Part shown: positions 1-12,604 of the stretch, piece by piece
How the letters are laid out: each line of letters begins with the position of its first letter
Position numbering within the stretch: the first letter of the stretch is position 1
DNA from: Bugulina stolonifera
Taxonomy: Eukaryota; Bryozoa; Gymnolaemata; Cheilostomatida; Bugulidae
DNA: 64,000 nt
NCBI GenBank assembly: GCA_935421135.1
Contig: OW285189.1
Location: forward strand, 3,442,572 to 3,506,571
Reading direction: 5' to 3'
Program-made: the position numbers and the translations under genes
Notes under the pieces: generated by a model
Told to the model about the DNA's origin: nothing
What the model saw: the letters and a program-made list of their open reading frames with translations, nothing else
Databases searched by the model: none

Positions 1-1497
1 ACATGGACGTGGTCACTATACTAAATGATTGCTCAACTGTGCAAGGTGCCAAGATTAGCCTTAGGATAGTCAGCTGGCCAGGTAGTATTGTATAGCACAG
101 GGTAGCTGGTCTATGCAGCGGATTTGTGCACATATCGGAGTTGTCTGCTCTTTGTTGTTATAACTAATGGAAAGATAAATCTAAAAAAGTGACATTCCGT
201 CTATAATATTATTATGAATGACACTGGGATAAATAAATATTATGTAGTGTGTATTTACTTGGTCATTCATGACTACCAGGAGTGCAAACTTCAAACAATA
301 ACTTAATCGGTTTGGCATAATAAGGGTATAGCTGTAATATATTATATACATATATAATATAAGGGTATAGCTGTAATATATTATATATATATATAATATA
401 AGGGTATAGCTGTAATATATTATATACATATATAATATAAGGGTATAGCTGTAATATATTACATACATAATGTATAATAACATGTTATTGTGCTTCGGTG
501 TAATAGTTGTGATTGTAGGTTCAGTTGCTATTCTGTGATTTATTTAATTAGGATTTTTATATGAATTTGTTTTTTTAACTTTAAATACTTTTATGCAATT
601 ATACAAAAAAATTCCGTTGCTTTGTAAATAATATGTATATATATATTTAAATAATGTTAAATAGGTTGGCATTTATCATTTTACACAAATATTTTATTGT
701 CTAACTATTGAGCTGAAACAGTATCTTATCCTATAAGCTTTAATTGCTCTCTGTGTACTATATATTCACACCTGCAGAAACCAGTTTGAATTTCATTCGG
801 AATGGAGCATTGTTTATTTTTATATTTTAGTTAATAAATAATTAAAAAAGTTAACAATATAATACTGATAATAATCTATCTTTTGATCTCTGCTCTTTGT
901 GACCTTCCCTCATCTCTTCATGTGAAAAAAGCACACTCTACCCCTACCCACCTGCTGTGCTAGTCTGTTCTCTCTCTCCATGATAAAAAATCTTTTAAAA
1001 GTTTTTAATTTGTTTAATTGTTTATAAACTATAACAAACATAGATAAATACACGTACATAACACAAGAGTTTTGCTGATATTAATACAACAATATGTAAA
1101 ATCATAGATTTATGTCACTGACTTGGCTTTGGGACCAAGTAATTTTTTGTATAGACAATATACAATGTAATACCACTGTTTGTTTGCACAACGTCGTGTG
1201 CTGTAATGCAGCAATAAAACCAATAATTATGTACATCAGATTGTCCAAACCTACATGTATGTCCCCATATATTATATGTAGGTAGGGCTACTATTGCTAG
1301 TAAATACACATATCCAAATATGTAAACAGGAAGTATATAAATTTAATATATATAATAAAATGCATGTACTACAGTACACCTACATCTACATGTATACTGA
1401 AGGACTATTGCATAACAAAGGAAATACGTGTATAAACATTGATGTACGTCTAGTGAAGGGAAACAACTCCAACTCTTTGGAATTGACCATGTATGTT
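1..1497. other. Gene-free flank, AT-rich
   Basis: No coding exon with family resemblance is visible on either strand. The stretch holds the 39-bp tandem repeat listed separately and otherwise AT-rich sequence. The 3' untranslated end of the minus-strand Tctex1 gene must lie here, but I did not fix its poly(A) site. Confidence 0.5.
322..477. repeat. 39-bp tandem repeat, 4 copies
   Basis: Four copies beginning near 322, 361, 400 and 439 share AAGGGTATAGCTGTAATA followed by an AT-dinucleotide stretch. The 39-bp period is a multiple of three, so an open frame on the minus strand encodes a 13-residue Tyr/Ile/Leu repeat. I regard that frame as spurious. Confidence 0.9.
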
Positions 1498-2796
1498 TTA
1501 TTCATGATATACGACATGAGCTATTACTGTACAGTAGTTGCTGGCACTTTGCCAGTGATATGTTACAGTATTATCAGTTGTAGTATCCCATGCACACTGA
1601 CTACTCACTGCAAGTGCTTGTTCTTTCTTTTCTCCTATAAAAACCTGACAAACAATTTTATATCTGTCCAGGTTGAGAGTTTTAATGGCATCTTTGCATT
1701 CTGTAGCTAAAATTTTACTGAGCAGTGCAGCTGTAGTCGGGTGGTACCTGAACGTTCTCATTCTCATGTCTACAACATGTTGGATCAAAGGTTCAGCCTC
1801 CTTAATATTAAACTGTTTTGCCGGTCCCAATTGACAAGTCGGTGGAAGCTGGGGCTTCACCACTAGATGCTGCCTTTCTCTACGAAACCTCTGCACATAG
1901 TTCCTGGCAAGTTGCCTAGTCATCAGTATCCCAAATATTGTGGGATTCTTGTGTGAGCCAGGAACAGCTTCAGGGATGGCTTTAGAATTTGACTTCCTTT
2001 CAGTTTGAGGCCTACAAGGTCATAGATACAATGCAGCAAGAACCAATGCTAACTTTAGGTCACGAACCAATGCTACTGGATTTCTACCAGTACAACCTCG
2101 CCTGTACTACTCACTAACCGTGGGCCTTGCTGACTCAACGTTCATGATGTGTAACATCCATTTTGTTCAGATACATGTATACACGCATAATGCATGGATG
2201 TATATATGTATATTGGAAAATGTTGGTGCAAACAGGTATCTTAATGATGAGTAATAGGACGAGACGCATTTTTATATTTTTGTTGACTCCTTATATATTT
2301 CGATGTATATCCATACATCATTCTTCTGATGATGATGTATGGATATACTTCGAAATATAAGGAGTCAACAAAATATAAAAATGCGTCTCGTTTTATTATT
2401 CATACATGTACGTGTAGATGTATTGTAGACTATATTAAAAGTCAAGGTGTTTGCCTTCAAGCCTTACCAGTAGAAAATGAACTAAGAAGGAATATTGGTA
2501 AGATAACTGTGCAAGTGTATTACAAACATTGCTTTAATAGCATAACACATTTCTGTAGGAAGATAGTTATAATTCAATATCATTAGACATGTGGACACTG
2601 GCTATTTATTAGTGAATGGTTGCCGGTAGCTGCCACATGCTTACTTTATATGCACACCCTTCCGAGTAGTTCTAACAGTCTTCGGAGCTGTCAGCGGCAG
2701 CTTCCCCGTCAGCTTCCTCTTCGGCTGTGACACCTTAGGTGCCGGATCCTTCAACTTGAAAGCTGCCATTTTCTTCTCTATCGTGGCAGTAGACAT
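1498..2796 (-). CDS. Tctex1-domain dynein light chain (DYNLT5/TCTEX1D-like), copy 1
   Basis: Two exons: 2645-2796 (start ATG at 2794-2796) and 1498-2011, separated by a 633-bp intron with GTAAGC donor and TTGTAG acceptor. Phase 2 at the donor joins phase 2 at the acceptor, giving 221 residues. The N-terminal 50 residues are basic (KRKLTGKLPL, RTTRKGVHI) and unlike anything I know. The middle has IFGILMTRQLARNYVQRFRR, the linker seen before the domain in this family. The last ~115 residues are the Tctex1 fold, from LGPAKQF through LNLDRYKIVCQVFIGE to SSQCAWD and the terminal IAHVVYHE. Family members are dynein light chains or axonemal/ciliary accessory proteins; the motor or cilium role is inferred from family. 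A close relative lies at 5753-6888 on the same strand. The exact subfamily (DYNLT5, DYNLT4 or DYNLT2) is not settled. Confidence 0.85.
2252..2398. repeat. Long near-perfect palindrome (hairpin), ~147 bp
   Basis: The left arm from TAATAGGACGAGACGCATTT is matched by the right arm ending AAATGCGTCTCGTTTTATTA, with arms of about 70 bp and a tiny loop near 2322-2330. It lies inside the intron of Tctex1 copy 1. The pattern fits a foldback MITE; no target duplication was established. Confidence 0.9.
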
Positions 2797-5190
2797 GGTG
2801 ACTATGAGGCTGCGTGAGAGATAGTACATGTATATGAACATGTAGTATATGAGCATGTAGTAGATAGTGTATAAGTAGATAATGCTATACTTGGTGATTC
2901 TATTAAAGTATTGACTTTTCTTTACTATAATCTAAACATTAATGAGTTTCAATTGATTAACACTATAGATTGCAGGTCTTTTTACTCTTTCTTATCTAAT
3001 TCAGATACAAACAAACTATTCAACTCTGAAAATACATTCTAAACGAGACTCAACAATCATTGAACTACATGATTGTAGCTACATTTACAATTGCATATTG
3101 TATCATAAGATGATGCTAAATACACATCTAAATGCGTACTGTTCAACAGAAAATTATTTTAGCCATGCATTCTATACATGTACATTTACATAGTCTGTTA
3201 CTTGGGCACCTACACTACTACACAAAAACATTTACTTATATTATGTGACCATTGCAATCAAACCTACCACATGATGTGTCTAAACATCTATATCACTATA
3301 GACTATAGGAAAATGTGGGGTCAAATATGAAATCAAGATAAAATCGCTCCTACCAATTCTGTCACGATAACATTATATGCAGCGAGCAGCAAAATAATAA
3401 TACATACATGTGTATTATACATGACAATGGTGAAAGACTTGCTTGGTTAGAATTATACAGTATAGATTATAATATACATGTATGTACATGTATATACAAT
3501 GTATATGTGCTGTATATAATATACTGTAGCTGCATCATACACATAACTACAGTCAGTGATAGTAAGAAGCATGTATCCTGCATGGGCAATAACGACTTAT
3601 GTAGTGGTTGTATAGTCTACAAGTACATTGTATATAGTGACATCGTGACCAGGTTTCCCTACATACAAAAATGTCTTTTATATACATGTACATGTAAGTA
3701 ACACAAATATTTTCTTGTATAAGTAATATTAGGTGACAAATAGCTATCTTCTAGTTAATATAGTATTCCATGCTCCTACCTGTAGTATCTGTGTAGTAGC
3801 TAACAGATCAGGCAAACAAACAGCTATGGGACTCTGTTGTTAGACAACATGTGTGACTAATGTATTGGGTATCCAGCGCTGCTGCCGCTACTCGAACAAT
3901 ACAAATGTGACAGCGACTAGAGTAGGAAAAGACTCAATATCTGTTTGTGATGATGAACAATGATCTTCAATAAAATGTCAACCTTTGCAAACATTGATTA
4001 GAATTTAAAATCATTAGCTTAAATAAACAGCAACTTTTTAACTCGTTGACAACGGCATTAATATTTTATCTCTATACTATCGTGCAATTAAAGCAGCGCT
4101 GCCACAAATAAGCCGATAGCTTAATTGAGTAAGAATGGGAAATTCAAAAGAGTAAGCAATATTGTTATTTACATAGCTGGTAGTGCACTGTAGTTTATAT
4201 CGTATAATAAACCTTGTATACAAATGGAATGTAACACAAGATATATTTGTGACAAGCCATTGAAAATCCACTATGATATACATGTACGTGTAGGCGTGTA
4301 GCTATAAGTATCATACCAAATATGGCAGTAGGATAATCAAAGAGGAATAGTGAAAACATGAATAATTTCAAGTTTAATTTGGTAGTATGGTCGTTCAACA
4401 GACAGGTGTACCTCTTTGTTACCTCGGCTTCACATCTAGAAATGAATTGTTGGTACTTGGGCTAAATTCTTAGTGCACAGTATCGTATTGATGCCAGTAT
4501 TGATGCCGATGAAATATTTGTTACAGCCTCTCTAAGATGACACTATAGACTCGCATGTACAATAAAAATTGGTGACACCGCCTGGATAAAAATGAAACAA
4601 AACCTACAATTAACTACCAGGCTTTAGGCTGTGGCTAATCAATAATAGGCTGTCAGCATGGGCCGTACTCTATATGTAGGCACTCACTGTCGCTAGGAGG
4701 GAATACTGGAGTAAACATTATTTATTAGATCCAATATATTTTAATATGACAGGATCAAAGAAGTCAGTTATCATTAGCCTAGACAAGTTAGAGCAGATAG
4801 CAACTATATACTTACATAATACATGTATACTATTCTATACCCTACTATACTGACAAACACTGATGGAATTAATAAACAGAGATAACACTATTTTGTAGCT
4901 AGCTTTTGCATTATTGTAGAGCATGGTAGTATGCTTATATCTTTCCATCATTAGAATACTATAATCACAAACTGCGCAATAAAGTATTATCAGAATGGAG
5001 TTAGTGTTGAGTGAGAAACACATACTTGCCTACATACCTACATACCTACCTACCTACCTACATACGTGTACCTACCTACCTACCAACATACTTACAGTTT
5101 AAATAAAGCATTACCACCAAACTGAAGTTTAGAACAGAATGAAAAATAAAGTAACTATAGCAACAGGATGCGACACAGCGTAGTGTAGGA
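2797..5190. other. Intergenic, no gene seen
   Basis: No exon with family resemblance was found. The AT-rich DNA has many TACATGTA words and, at about 5032-5090, a short TACC/TACA tetranucleotide repeat. The promoter of Tctex1 copy 1 should lie just above 2796, but I see no clear core element. Confidence 0.5.
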
Positions 5191-5588
5191 CAGTGGCAAA
5201 AATAGTGGAAGGGAAGATCGGACACTCAGGCCAAAAACTGTCCGTCCCCCCGCCCCCCCACCTCCAAACGCGGTCCGGATTAAGCAAGGAGTCGTGCTAC
5301 CTTGTGCACAAATCCGTTTTTACTATTGATGTTTCGCCGGCCAATAAGGTAATGTTTTTAACAGCGACACAGAATACAGTCTACTTATATAAACAATATC
5401 TTATTAGAGAGAACGCAATAGTTAAGCCATGAAACTGTGATACTAGTCTAACAGCTATTTAAAAGTTCAACACAGGTATGGCGGGAAAGAAGATCGCAGA
5501 ACGTCGGGACCGCCAAATTAGGCGTACTTGGTGTGACAGGGTTTTACCATTGAGTGTCCGATCTTCCCATCCACTATCTTTGACAGTG
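5191..5588. mobile_element. hAT-like MITE, ~398 bp
   Basis: Terminal inverted repeats of about 38 bp: the left end starts CAGTGGCAAAAATAGTGGAA, and the right end read on the minus strand starts CACTGTCAAAGATAGTGGAT. The two share GGGAAGATCGGACACTCA. Flanking 8-mers are GTGTAGGA and GAGTGGGA, matching at 6 of 8 positions, which suggests a decayed 8-bp duplication of the hAT type. The interior has no transposase; a 79-codon open frame at 5193-5432 begins in the TIR and looks spurious. Confidence 0.75.
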
Positions 5589-5752
5589 GAGTGGGACACG
5601 GTCTGCTTGGCCATGGATCAACATACCACAGGACGTGGTCTGGCGTAGTATTGTGCCATGCGACTCGATGCTTTAGTGCAGCATGGTGCAGCATCTTTCA
5701 ATGTTATGTGGTGCAATATATTATTGTGCAGGATACCAAAAGAATATTCCCT

Positions 5753-6888
5753 TTAATCTTTATATACCGCATATAGCATAGCCACAATGTAAACGTTGTG
5801 TTTAGTACAAGAATATGAAATAGAATCGTCCAGCTTGTCATCCCAAAGACACTTGCTGGTTACCTTGGTAGTCTGTGCAACCATTTGCCCCAGATTGACA
5901 ATGCAAACTATACGGTATCGGTCAAAGTCGAGTCTCCGCACTTTATTAGTTATTTCATCAGAGAGTTCTTTTGAAATATGGCTGCTTGCCAATGGGTCAT
6001 ACGCAATGATAGAACCCATTCTGTTATCGACAATTTTCTTTATAATGTTATATGTAGCTTGTGTGTCGAACCTTCGGCTTGGCTCTAGTCTATATGTAGG
6101 CTCTGCAGGTAAATTTGACTTCTTTTCTAACATCTACAACAGTATATAGTACTCTAACCGTACAAAGTAGACTATACTAGTATGGTATTTAGGTGTAACA
6201 TAACATACACGAAACTTTGATGTATTGTTGTAGGCCTTAATTCTAGTCTTTGTAAACTACTATTTCGTAACTCTAAACTCCATCTCCAATAGCTATGAAA
6301 TATCCAGTTACAAGCTACTATTTGTGAAATTCTTTGATACTTTATTACACTGTGACATAAATTTCTGAGGCTATTATTATTTTGGTTTTTGACAAGAATG
6401 GTTTCCGGAGGCTCCTCCTACTTTTACCAATTTTTATACCAGAAAATCTAGCACCATATTGCCTCACATACTAGACAAATCAAAGTTGTGAGACTTTACT
6501 CATTTTCTGCTACAGGTACTACGTACTAGCCAGCTAAAGTTGTAGATTAAAGTACTTTAAAAGTAAAAAATAAGAGATCTTTGCTAATTGCATTTTCCTT
6601 TCCAGTTTGGCAGTTTTATTAACTTTAGAAAATAAAAAAGTAAGTACCATATACTAGGTACTGTCTATGTGTATAGTTGATTACAACTACAAACACACCT
6701 ACCTTGGTGTGTAACTTTTTCACATATCGTCTTGAAGCTAGGACTCCCCAAAATGTAGCACTTCTCTCTTTTATATCGTATAAAGATGGCCTCCGTGGTG
6801 CAACAGCTGTACTTGGAACATGCCGAATGGTTTTCTTCGATACTTCAGAAATTTCACTTCCATTTTCAGACTCGCTAATAGATTCCAT
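5753..6888 (-). CDS. Tctex1-domain dynein light chain (DYNLT5/TCTEX1D-like), copy 2
   Basis: Exons 6703-6888 and 5753-6133, split by a 569-bp intron (donor AAG|GTAGGT, acceptor TTGTAG|ATG), both phase 0, giving 188 residues. The ATG at 6886-6888 gives an acidic, serine-rich N-terminus (MESISESENGSEISEVSKK), then RRPSLYDIKERSATFWGVLA, which aligns with the linker of copy 1. The Tctex1 fold follows: YRLEPSRRF, LDFDRYRIVCIVNLGQ, TSKCLWD and terminal VAMLYAVYKD. The frame stays open above the chosen ATG as far as a possible acceptor at about 6943 (ATTCACAG|CCG), so a further 5' exon is possible. Function is inferred from family: light or intermediate-chain-associated component of cytoplasmic or ciliary dynein. 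Copies 1 and 2 are clearly diverged, so the duplication is not recent. Confidence 0.88.
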
Positions 6889-8960
6889 TTTACTGTCTTC
6901 TGAAGCAGAGAAGCTCTTCTGTGCACTATGTGTGACCCGCGGCTGTGAATATCATAATATAATATGGCATCATTAGCTTACCTATAAGTAGTGTCATGGA
7001 ATACAATGATAATGTGGTAATGGTTAGATATAATATAGTAAAAATACAATATTATAAACTGCATGATATACGTACATACTCATGCATGTAAAGCAGTATA
7101 TTCCTACAACTTTTATTATGGGGCAGAAAATGGTATGTTACATCACCAAAATTTCATTTTATTTGCAAAATGACGAGATGATTCAACATGAGATCGAAAT
7201 TTTTCAATGCAAAGAATTGCATGTTTGAACTCACTTGTCATGTTTACTATTATGTGATAACATATTTCCAGTAACTGAAGGAAGCTCTACATGGCATATT
7301 GCAAGTTGCTATACATGCATCTAGATTCTATAATGCATATGATATGCAATATTATTGCTTCAATTTTGGAAATAGATGGTTGAATGTGGAATTGTAGGCT
7401 CTTACCTTGGCAGAGTAAAGATAGAACACTTTGGTCATCAGATACGAGTGAATAGTTGTGAAGCTGCCAGCAGTTAGTAGATGAGGCTGACACTGAAGAC
7501 GATATTTAATTAATTTTAATTGGATAGACAAACTAATTTGTGTAAGCTAAACAAAATAGATGATGATAGAACTGATATTGTTGCAGAACACGTACGTTCT
7601 AATCTTCTAATACCCATAGCAGATGATTGCTACATGTTTATAATAAGACACGAAAAGAGGGATTATACTTTTTACCTCTTCTCCTCCTCAACATTGTCTG
7701 TCTAGCCTATTGTAGATGATGCCCAGCACGCCAATGCAATCATTTTGTACGTTTTGTAATTTAAACATATTCACAAATTGCATGTTTTATTACTAAATTG
7801 TTCCCAGTGGGGATATTTAGGTGTACGTGTACAAGTAATGTGGGCAGTGCAGAGATAATAGCATCAGTAAGTCCCAGTGGAGTATTTGTACATTGTTACA
7901 TTTAGTTCATGTATAATTCTAAGATTGCCACAGCACCATACACTACAAATACAGGCAAAATTAAAACTGTTTGGAATATCTTGTCATGCACACCTCACTG
8001 TTTTCCTTCATCTGGATATATTTTAATTCTCCTCTTTCTAAATGCTAATAATATTACATGTCAATGTTGTAGGTGCTATGAATAACTGCTAAGTCTATAG
8101 ATGTACATTGTATATTTATGTATGAAACTGTAGTAACATTGGAAGGTATCTAGTTTGAATAAAGATCTCCCACAATTCTAGTTATGCGAAACTATATACT
8201 GAAATGTATGTACATTATCTCTCTCTTCATACATATATCTTGTATAGTGTATACAGTATACCATATAGATACATGCGCGTATCATTTAACTGGGAGAAGA
8301 CAACTCCAAATCAGTCGAAAGTTTACATGAGTCTCATTGAAGGAAGAGCCTATCCACTAATCAACAATGCCTCTTTTAGTAGTATTGGTACACATGTACT
8401 CTGCACTTCAAACATACACTGTATTTTAGTAGTATTGGTACACATGTACTCTGCACTTCAAACATACACTGTATTTTAGTAGTATTGGGTACACATGTAC
8501 TCTGCACTTCAAACATACACTGTATTTTAGTAGTATTGGGTACACATGTACTCTGCACTTCAAACATACACTGTATTTTAGTAGTATTGGGTACACATGT
8601 ACTGTAATTATTAACTACTTCAAACATACACTGTATTTTAGTAGTATTGGGTACATGTAGTTATTTTATATATATACATACGGAAGAATTACTTCTATCT
8701 AATTTTTACAGGATAAATAATTATTTAAATAACAAAAACGATATAGCAGTGTAATTGAGAAAAATAGATACATGTATCGCATACTGAATTGACATATTCT
8801 GGCTACTGTAGTCATAACAGGGTCAGTGACAATAACACATCATCTTAGTCATATGCGGTAATTACATTGTATTATATACAGAGTCAGCAGTCAGATCTAT
8901 GTGTAGGTGATGGATAACACCCACCTACATTCACAAGTAGTACAGTGTGTTACACGTGAA
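6889..8960. other. Intergenic between Tctex1 copy 2 and MED8
   Basis: No convincing exon. A minus-strand open frame at 7287-7493 has no ATG and could be an upstream exon of copy 2 only if spliced CAAG|GTAAGAG to TTCAG|AAGACAG; I regard this as weak. The rest is AT-rich sequence plus the tandem repeat at 8373-8655. Confidence 0.45.
8373..8655. repeat. 50-51-bp tandem repeat, 5-6 copies
   Basis: The unit contains AGTAGTATTGGTACACATGT, then CTCTGCACTTCAAACATACA. The first copies are nearly identical, the fifth diverges in the middle, and a partial sixth follows. It lies downstream of the MED8 stop. Confidence 0.9.
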
Positions 8961-11661
8961 TCATGGTCCAGGGCGATAGTTATATGGGTGCATTCTAATA
9001 GTTGGTCTCATTTGTGGACCTCTGGTAGGCCCTCCCATATTAATAGTTGGTACTGGAGCTACAACACAAAGAAATACAATAAATAAATGACACATGATAA
9101 CATGAGTGGTAGTGATAGTAAAATACCCATTGCATATCACAACACCATTTACAGTATATAAAAAGAAAGCCATTCTCATGCCCCCCTCCCCCAGTAGGTT
9201 AAAGTAACAAAGAATATTCCACAGGCTTTAGCCTTGGATCAAAAAAGACATAACAGTAGTACAAGTCTAATAGTCTAATCATATGGTATGCAGTGATATA
9301 AGCTAGAAGTTGTCACACCTTGACATCAAATATCCATAATATTATGATGTATATGATACTACAAACGCTAACCTAGATTTGGTCGTGTTTGAACATAATA
9401 ATATACCACCAGCACATACATGTACATGTTCATTTACAGTGTATATATGAACTTTACTGAGCCCTGAGCATGGTATAAATATACCACAAACCCCTGAACC
9501 AGCACACAATAAATAATGTTCACACAAAAATATATTGCCTTCACAGCAGAGATTTGTAGCTACTACTACAGTTTCAGGACGTTTGGCCGTTGGGTTGTAC
9601 ATACTGGGGTGACACATAACATTTGTTTGCAGAGATTTCCAAGGTTAGGAAACTCTTACCACTACTAATACAGAAGCACTCATAAGGTAGGACAACTCCA
9701 AACTAAATATCAGAATTAAATAATTTGATAGTATTTGACTAAACAATGGGTTCAGTACAAGTACCTCTTGGGTGCATCATGGCGGGATGTGGAGGCATTT
9801 CCTGTCGAATACCCTGAGTTCCCATTCCATTCATAACGGTTGACATGGAGGGTGGTCTCTGCTCTATCAAACCCTTACCATGCACTGTGGCAGCCACCAA
9901 GCTAAGGGTATCAGCACGAGAAGATGACTCCGGTATACGTCTCAGACCTTTAAGTATAGAGAATGAAGCGTAAATAGCCTCATGTTCTGTTAATCCATGA
10001 ATATGTACACATAGGGCTAGATATACGAGTACATATTATATATGTACATTGTATATGTTATATGTCATTATGTACATATTGTACTGACAACAGACAGCAG
10101 GGGCACACTGGGAAGGACGTTATCATGCCTATTGCCATGAGGTTTCTCCAGATACAATATTATATTGATAACAACATTATAACTGGTTTAATTTTGTAGA
10201 ACTCAATGCTGCTAAGTAACACACATGCGAGTACATATAGTACCACATGCTACCATGCAGTAACAAAACTACCAAGCTAAACTATACTTCACCTTCCTCA
10301 TTCTTCCACTCGTCCCTCTTGTTCTGGATCTGTGAGACAAGGGAGGTACATATTTTATTTAGGCTGTTGATCTGTTTATTAGCTGCATCATTGGATAAAT
10401 TTGATGCTTTGTCTGCACACGTCTTTATTTTCTGCTCAACATCCACCTCTGGTTTAGACCTCAGATAGTCAGGTACAATCTCGTGGTTGAACGCTGCCAC
10501 TCGACCACTGGTCAGTTTCTATGAAGAGAGTAACACACTGATTACGCAAGATGGGATCACACCAGCACCATGTAGTAACAGATTGCATATAGAGCTAATT
10601 AGGAATCGACCATAATATAAGACAAGGTTAGAGATCTGGATTTTTATGTGAGAGATCCAGGTCTGTTTCCCACAAAGATCATTGTCATGCTCCTGTGTTG
10701 CTGTCACCCCAAAACTAGAAAACATGTAGATTTTTTTTATTGTTGCTTTCTTACTAATAAGCTTCATAATATAAAAAGTGGTAGTACCTCATCAGACTAA
10801 GAGAGATCATAAAATCCTGACCCCATGATAGTCAAAACTAGGTTACCGGTGTTAGAGCATGGGTTCATCATTTTACATGTTCCGACAGAGCAGAGAACTA
10901 ACTAACAGGAAAATTGCACTGTATAGAGTTGGCCAGTGAAAACTATTGAAGTATACAGTCACTAGATTGAATATGCCTTTCTTGTGAATGATAGTTAGTT
11001 ATTAGCAGAGAGCAACACTTACTAAAGAAGAGAATAGTGGGCTCTGTTATTAGTGCTGATTGATTTGGAATAATTGAAAGCTTCAGGGTAACTTAGTTAA
11101 CACCAGCCAAATGACTAGTTCTAGAGCTACCCACCAATCTATGTACATGAAATTATGATAATCTATAGAAGAAAGCTACGACAAGCTTACCTCCAACTCT
11201 AAGTCTTTATCAGGATTGAGTTGTATTGGTACAAACACATAGGTCTTCAAAGCCGCCATGCTGTCACTGGAGAGAAGTTTGTGAAATGAGTTTATTTGAC
11301 TAGAGAGAAGTGCAAAGCTGTCGAGGACACTGGGCCATGTGAGGGTCTCGTGTTCATGGTCTATCTTATAGAGGAACTGACTTATTGAGGCCTTTATGTC
11401 GTTCACCTGTTGAATCATGTTGTCTAGAGAACGATTCAACCGCAGTTCTTCAGCTTTCTGTGCTGTTGAAGTCTTTAAAATACACGACAGTTGAATGAAA
11501 CCAGCTAAAATTTACTAGGATTACTATTCTTACTTGAAAAAAGAACTGTTCTACACAATGAGTTCAGTAGAGTAATATAGATATTTGGTATTTTACTGAG
11601 CGACATCAGTCTCATAATACACATAGCCTATACTTACATCTTGCAGAGAATTAGAAGTCAT
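8961..11661 (-). CDS. MED8: Mediator complex subunit 8
   Basis: Five exons in descending order: 11638-11661, 11191-11472, 10293-10518, 9765-9986 and 8961-9058. All introns are GT-AG and phases agree (0, 0, 1, 1), giving 283 residues against about 268 in human. MED8 is a head-module subunit of Mediator, linking activators to RNA polymerase II in the nucleus. Recognition rests on LTWPSVLDSFALLSSQIN near residue 52, NHEIVPDYLRSKP and DAANKQINSLNKICTSL in exon 3, and the conserved short motifs VAATVHGKGL and, near the C-terminus, MHPYNYRPGP. The N-terminal half is predicted helical and the last ~100 residues are Met/Pro/Gly-rich, as in orthologues. The first exon carries only eight codons. No truncation or frameshift is seen. 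Confidence 0.95.
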
Positions 11662-11928
11662 GATTCTAATGTTCAAGGGAAACAGTGAATAACTTGCTTC
11701 ATTTATCTCCTTCTTTGAATGTTAACTTTACCACAAGGTATAATGGCTAGTTGGAGCCCTGTTGGAACGTGTCTTCCACAACCAGTGACATTAAAGTAGG
11801 CAATAGTATTATATTGACCTGAAATACAACCTAATAGTTATATCAATAAGTCATAGCAGTAAATTCAACTAAAGATTTCCATTTTCCCAATTTTCATTCC
11901 AAATACAATAATTAATTTGGATACATAT

Positions 11929-12604
11929 TGTGATGGTATGCACAGTCGTCTCTTATCACCTGACACTCATTATTGTGTGTGCTTATATGTATATACCTAC
12001 TTGGATTCTACATTGCTTAACTACTATGTCACTGTATATACTTGTATGATAATTACTAAGTCTTTTGGCACCTTTTATACCCATGTAAAGAGGCCCGACC
12101 TCTCAGAATCACTTGATATTCATTTTGTACATGAATTGGATGATTATAAGCAGCTGTTGTATAACCCGACCTATTTTGGGTCGGCCGCCGGGCTTCCGGC
12201 GACCATGTTGTTGCGCAACTTCCGGACGACCTTATGTCGTCTTTTCTCGACACTACGTCGGGCGGAAGTCCTTATACTATATAAAGGGCCATGTTTTATC
12301 ATTCGTTGTCTCAGTCTTCACTTGGCTTTCAATAAAGACACATCTACACTTGATACAGAGACTTTCACTTCCTTTTGTCAAGTCATTCGCTTAGCGAACC
12401 GCCTACTAGGTCGGATCACTCTCTTTCAAGGTATAGTCTGAAGGTCAGACTTGGGACCAGATGGGTCGTCTCTGGTAGTTATTGGACTACTGAGACCGCT
12501 CGATCTTTCATGTAATGAGAAGGCCTAGCACCACTCATAGACACTTCAGTTTTGGGTCGGTAGTCGTCCAAGGACGACCGCACGAAATACCAGAAACCAT
12601 TACA
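11929..12604 (+). mobile_element. Solo LTR of an LTR retrotransposon
   Basis: 676 bp bounded by TGTGATGG and CCATTACA, inverted and 7 of 8 matching, with 4-bp direct repeats ATAT at 11925-11928 and 12605-12608 (5 bp ATATT allowing overlap). A TATA box TATATAAAG lies at 12278-12286 and an AATAAA signal at 12331-12336, in the order expected for U3 and R on the plus strand. The element is richer in GC than its flanks. No gag/pol sequence or second LTR is in the vicinity, so it is read as a solo LTR. The open frames inside (11917-12441 and others) are not genes. Superfamily is unproven; Ty3/Gypsy or BEL are possible. Confidence 0.85.

Noticed and set aside
5193..5432. 79-codon open frame with a proline run
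   Set aside because: It starts inside the terminal repeat of the hAT-like MITE.
7287..7493. Possible upstream exon of Tctex1 copy 2
   Set aside because: No ATG (the apparent start is GTG) and it fits only one of several possible acceptors; evidence too thin to annotate.
11917..12441. 174-codon plus-strand open frame
   Set aside because: It lies almost wholly within the solo LTR (begins 12 bp upstream of it), and spans its TATA box and AATAAA, and resembles no protein I know.
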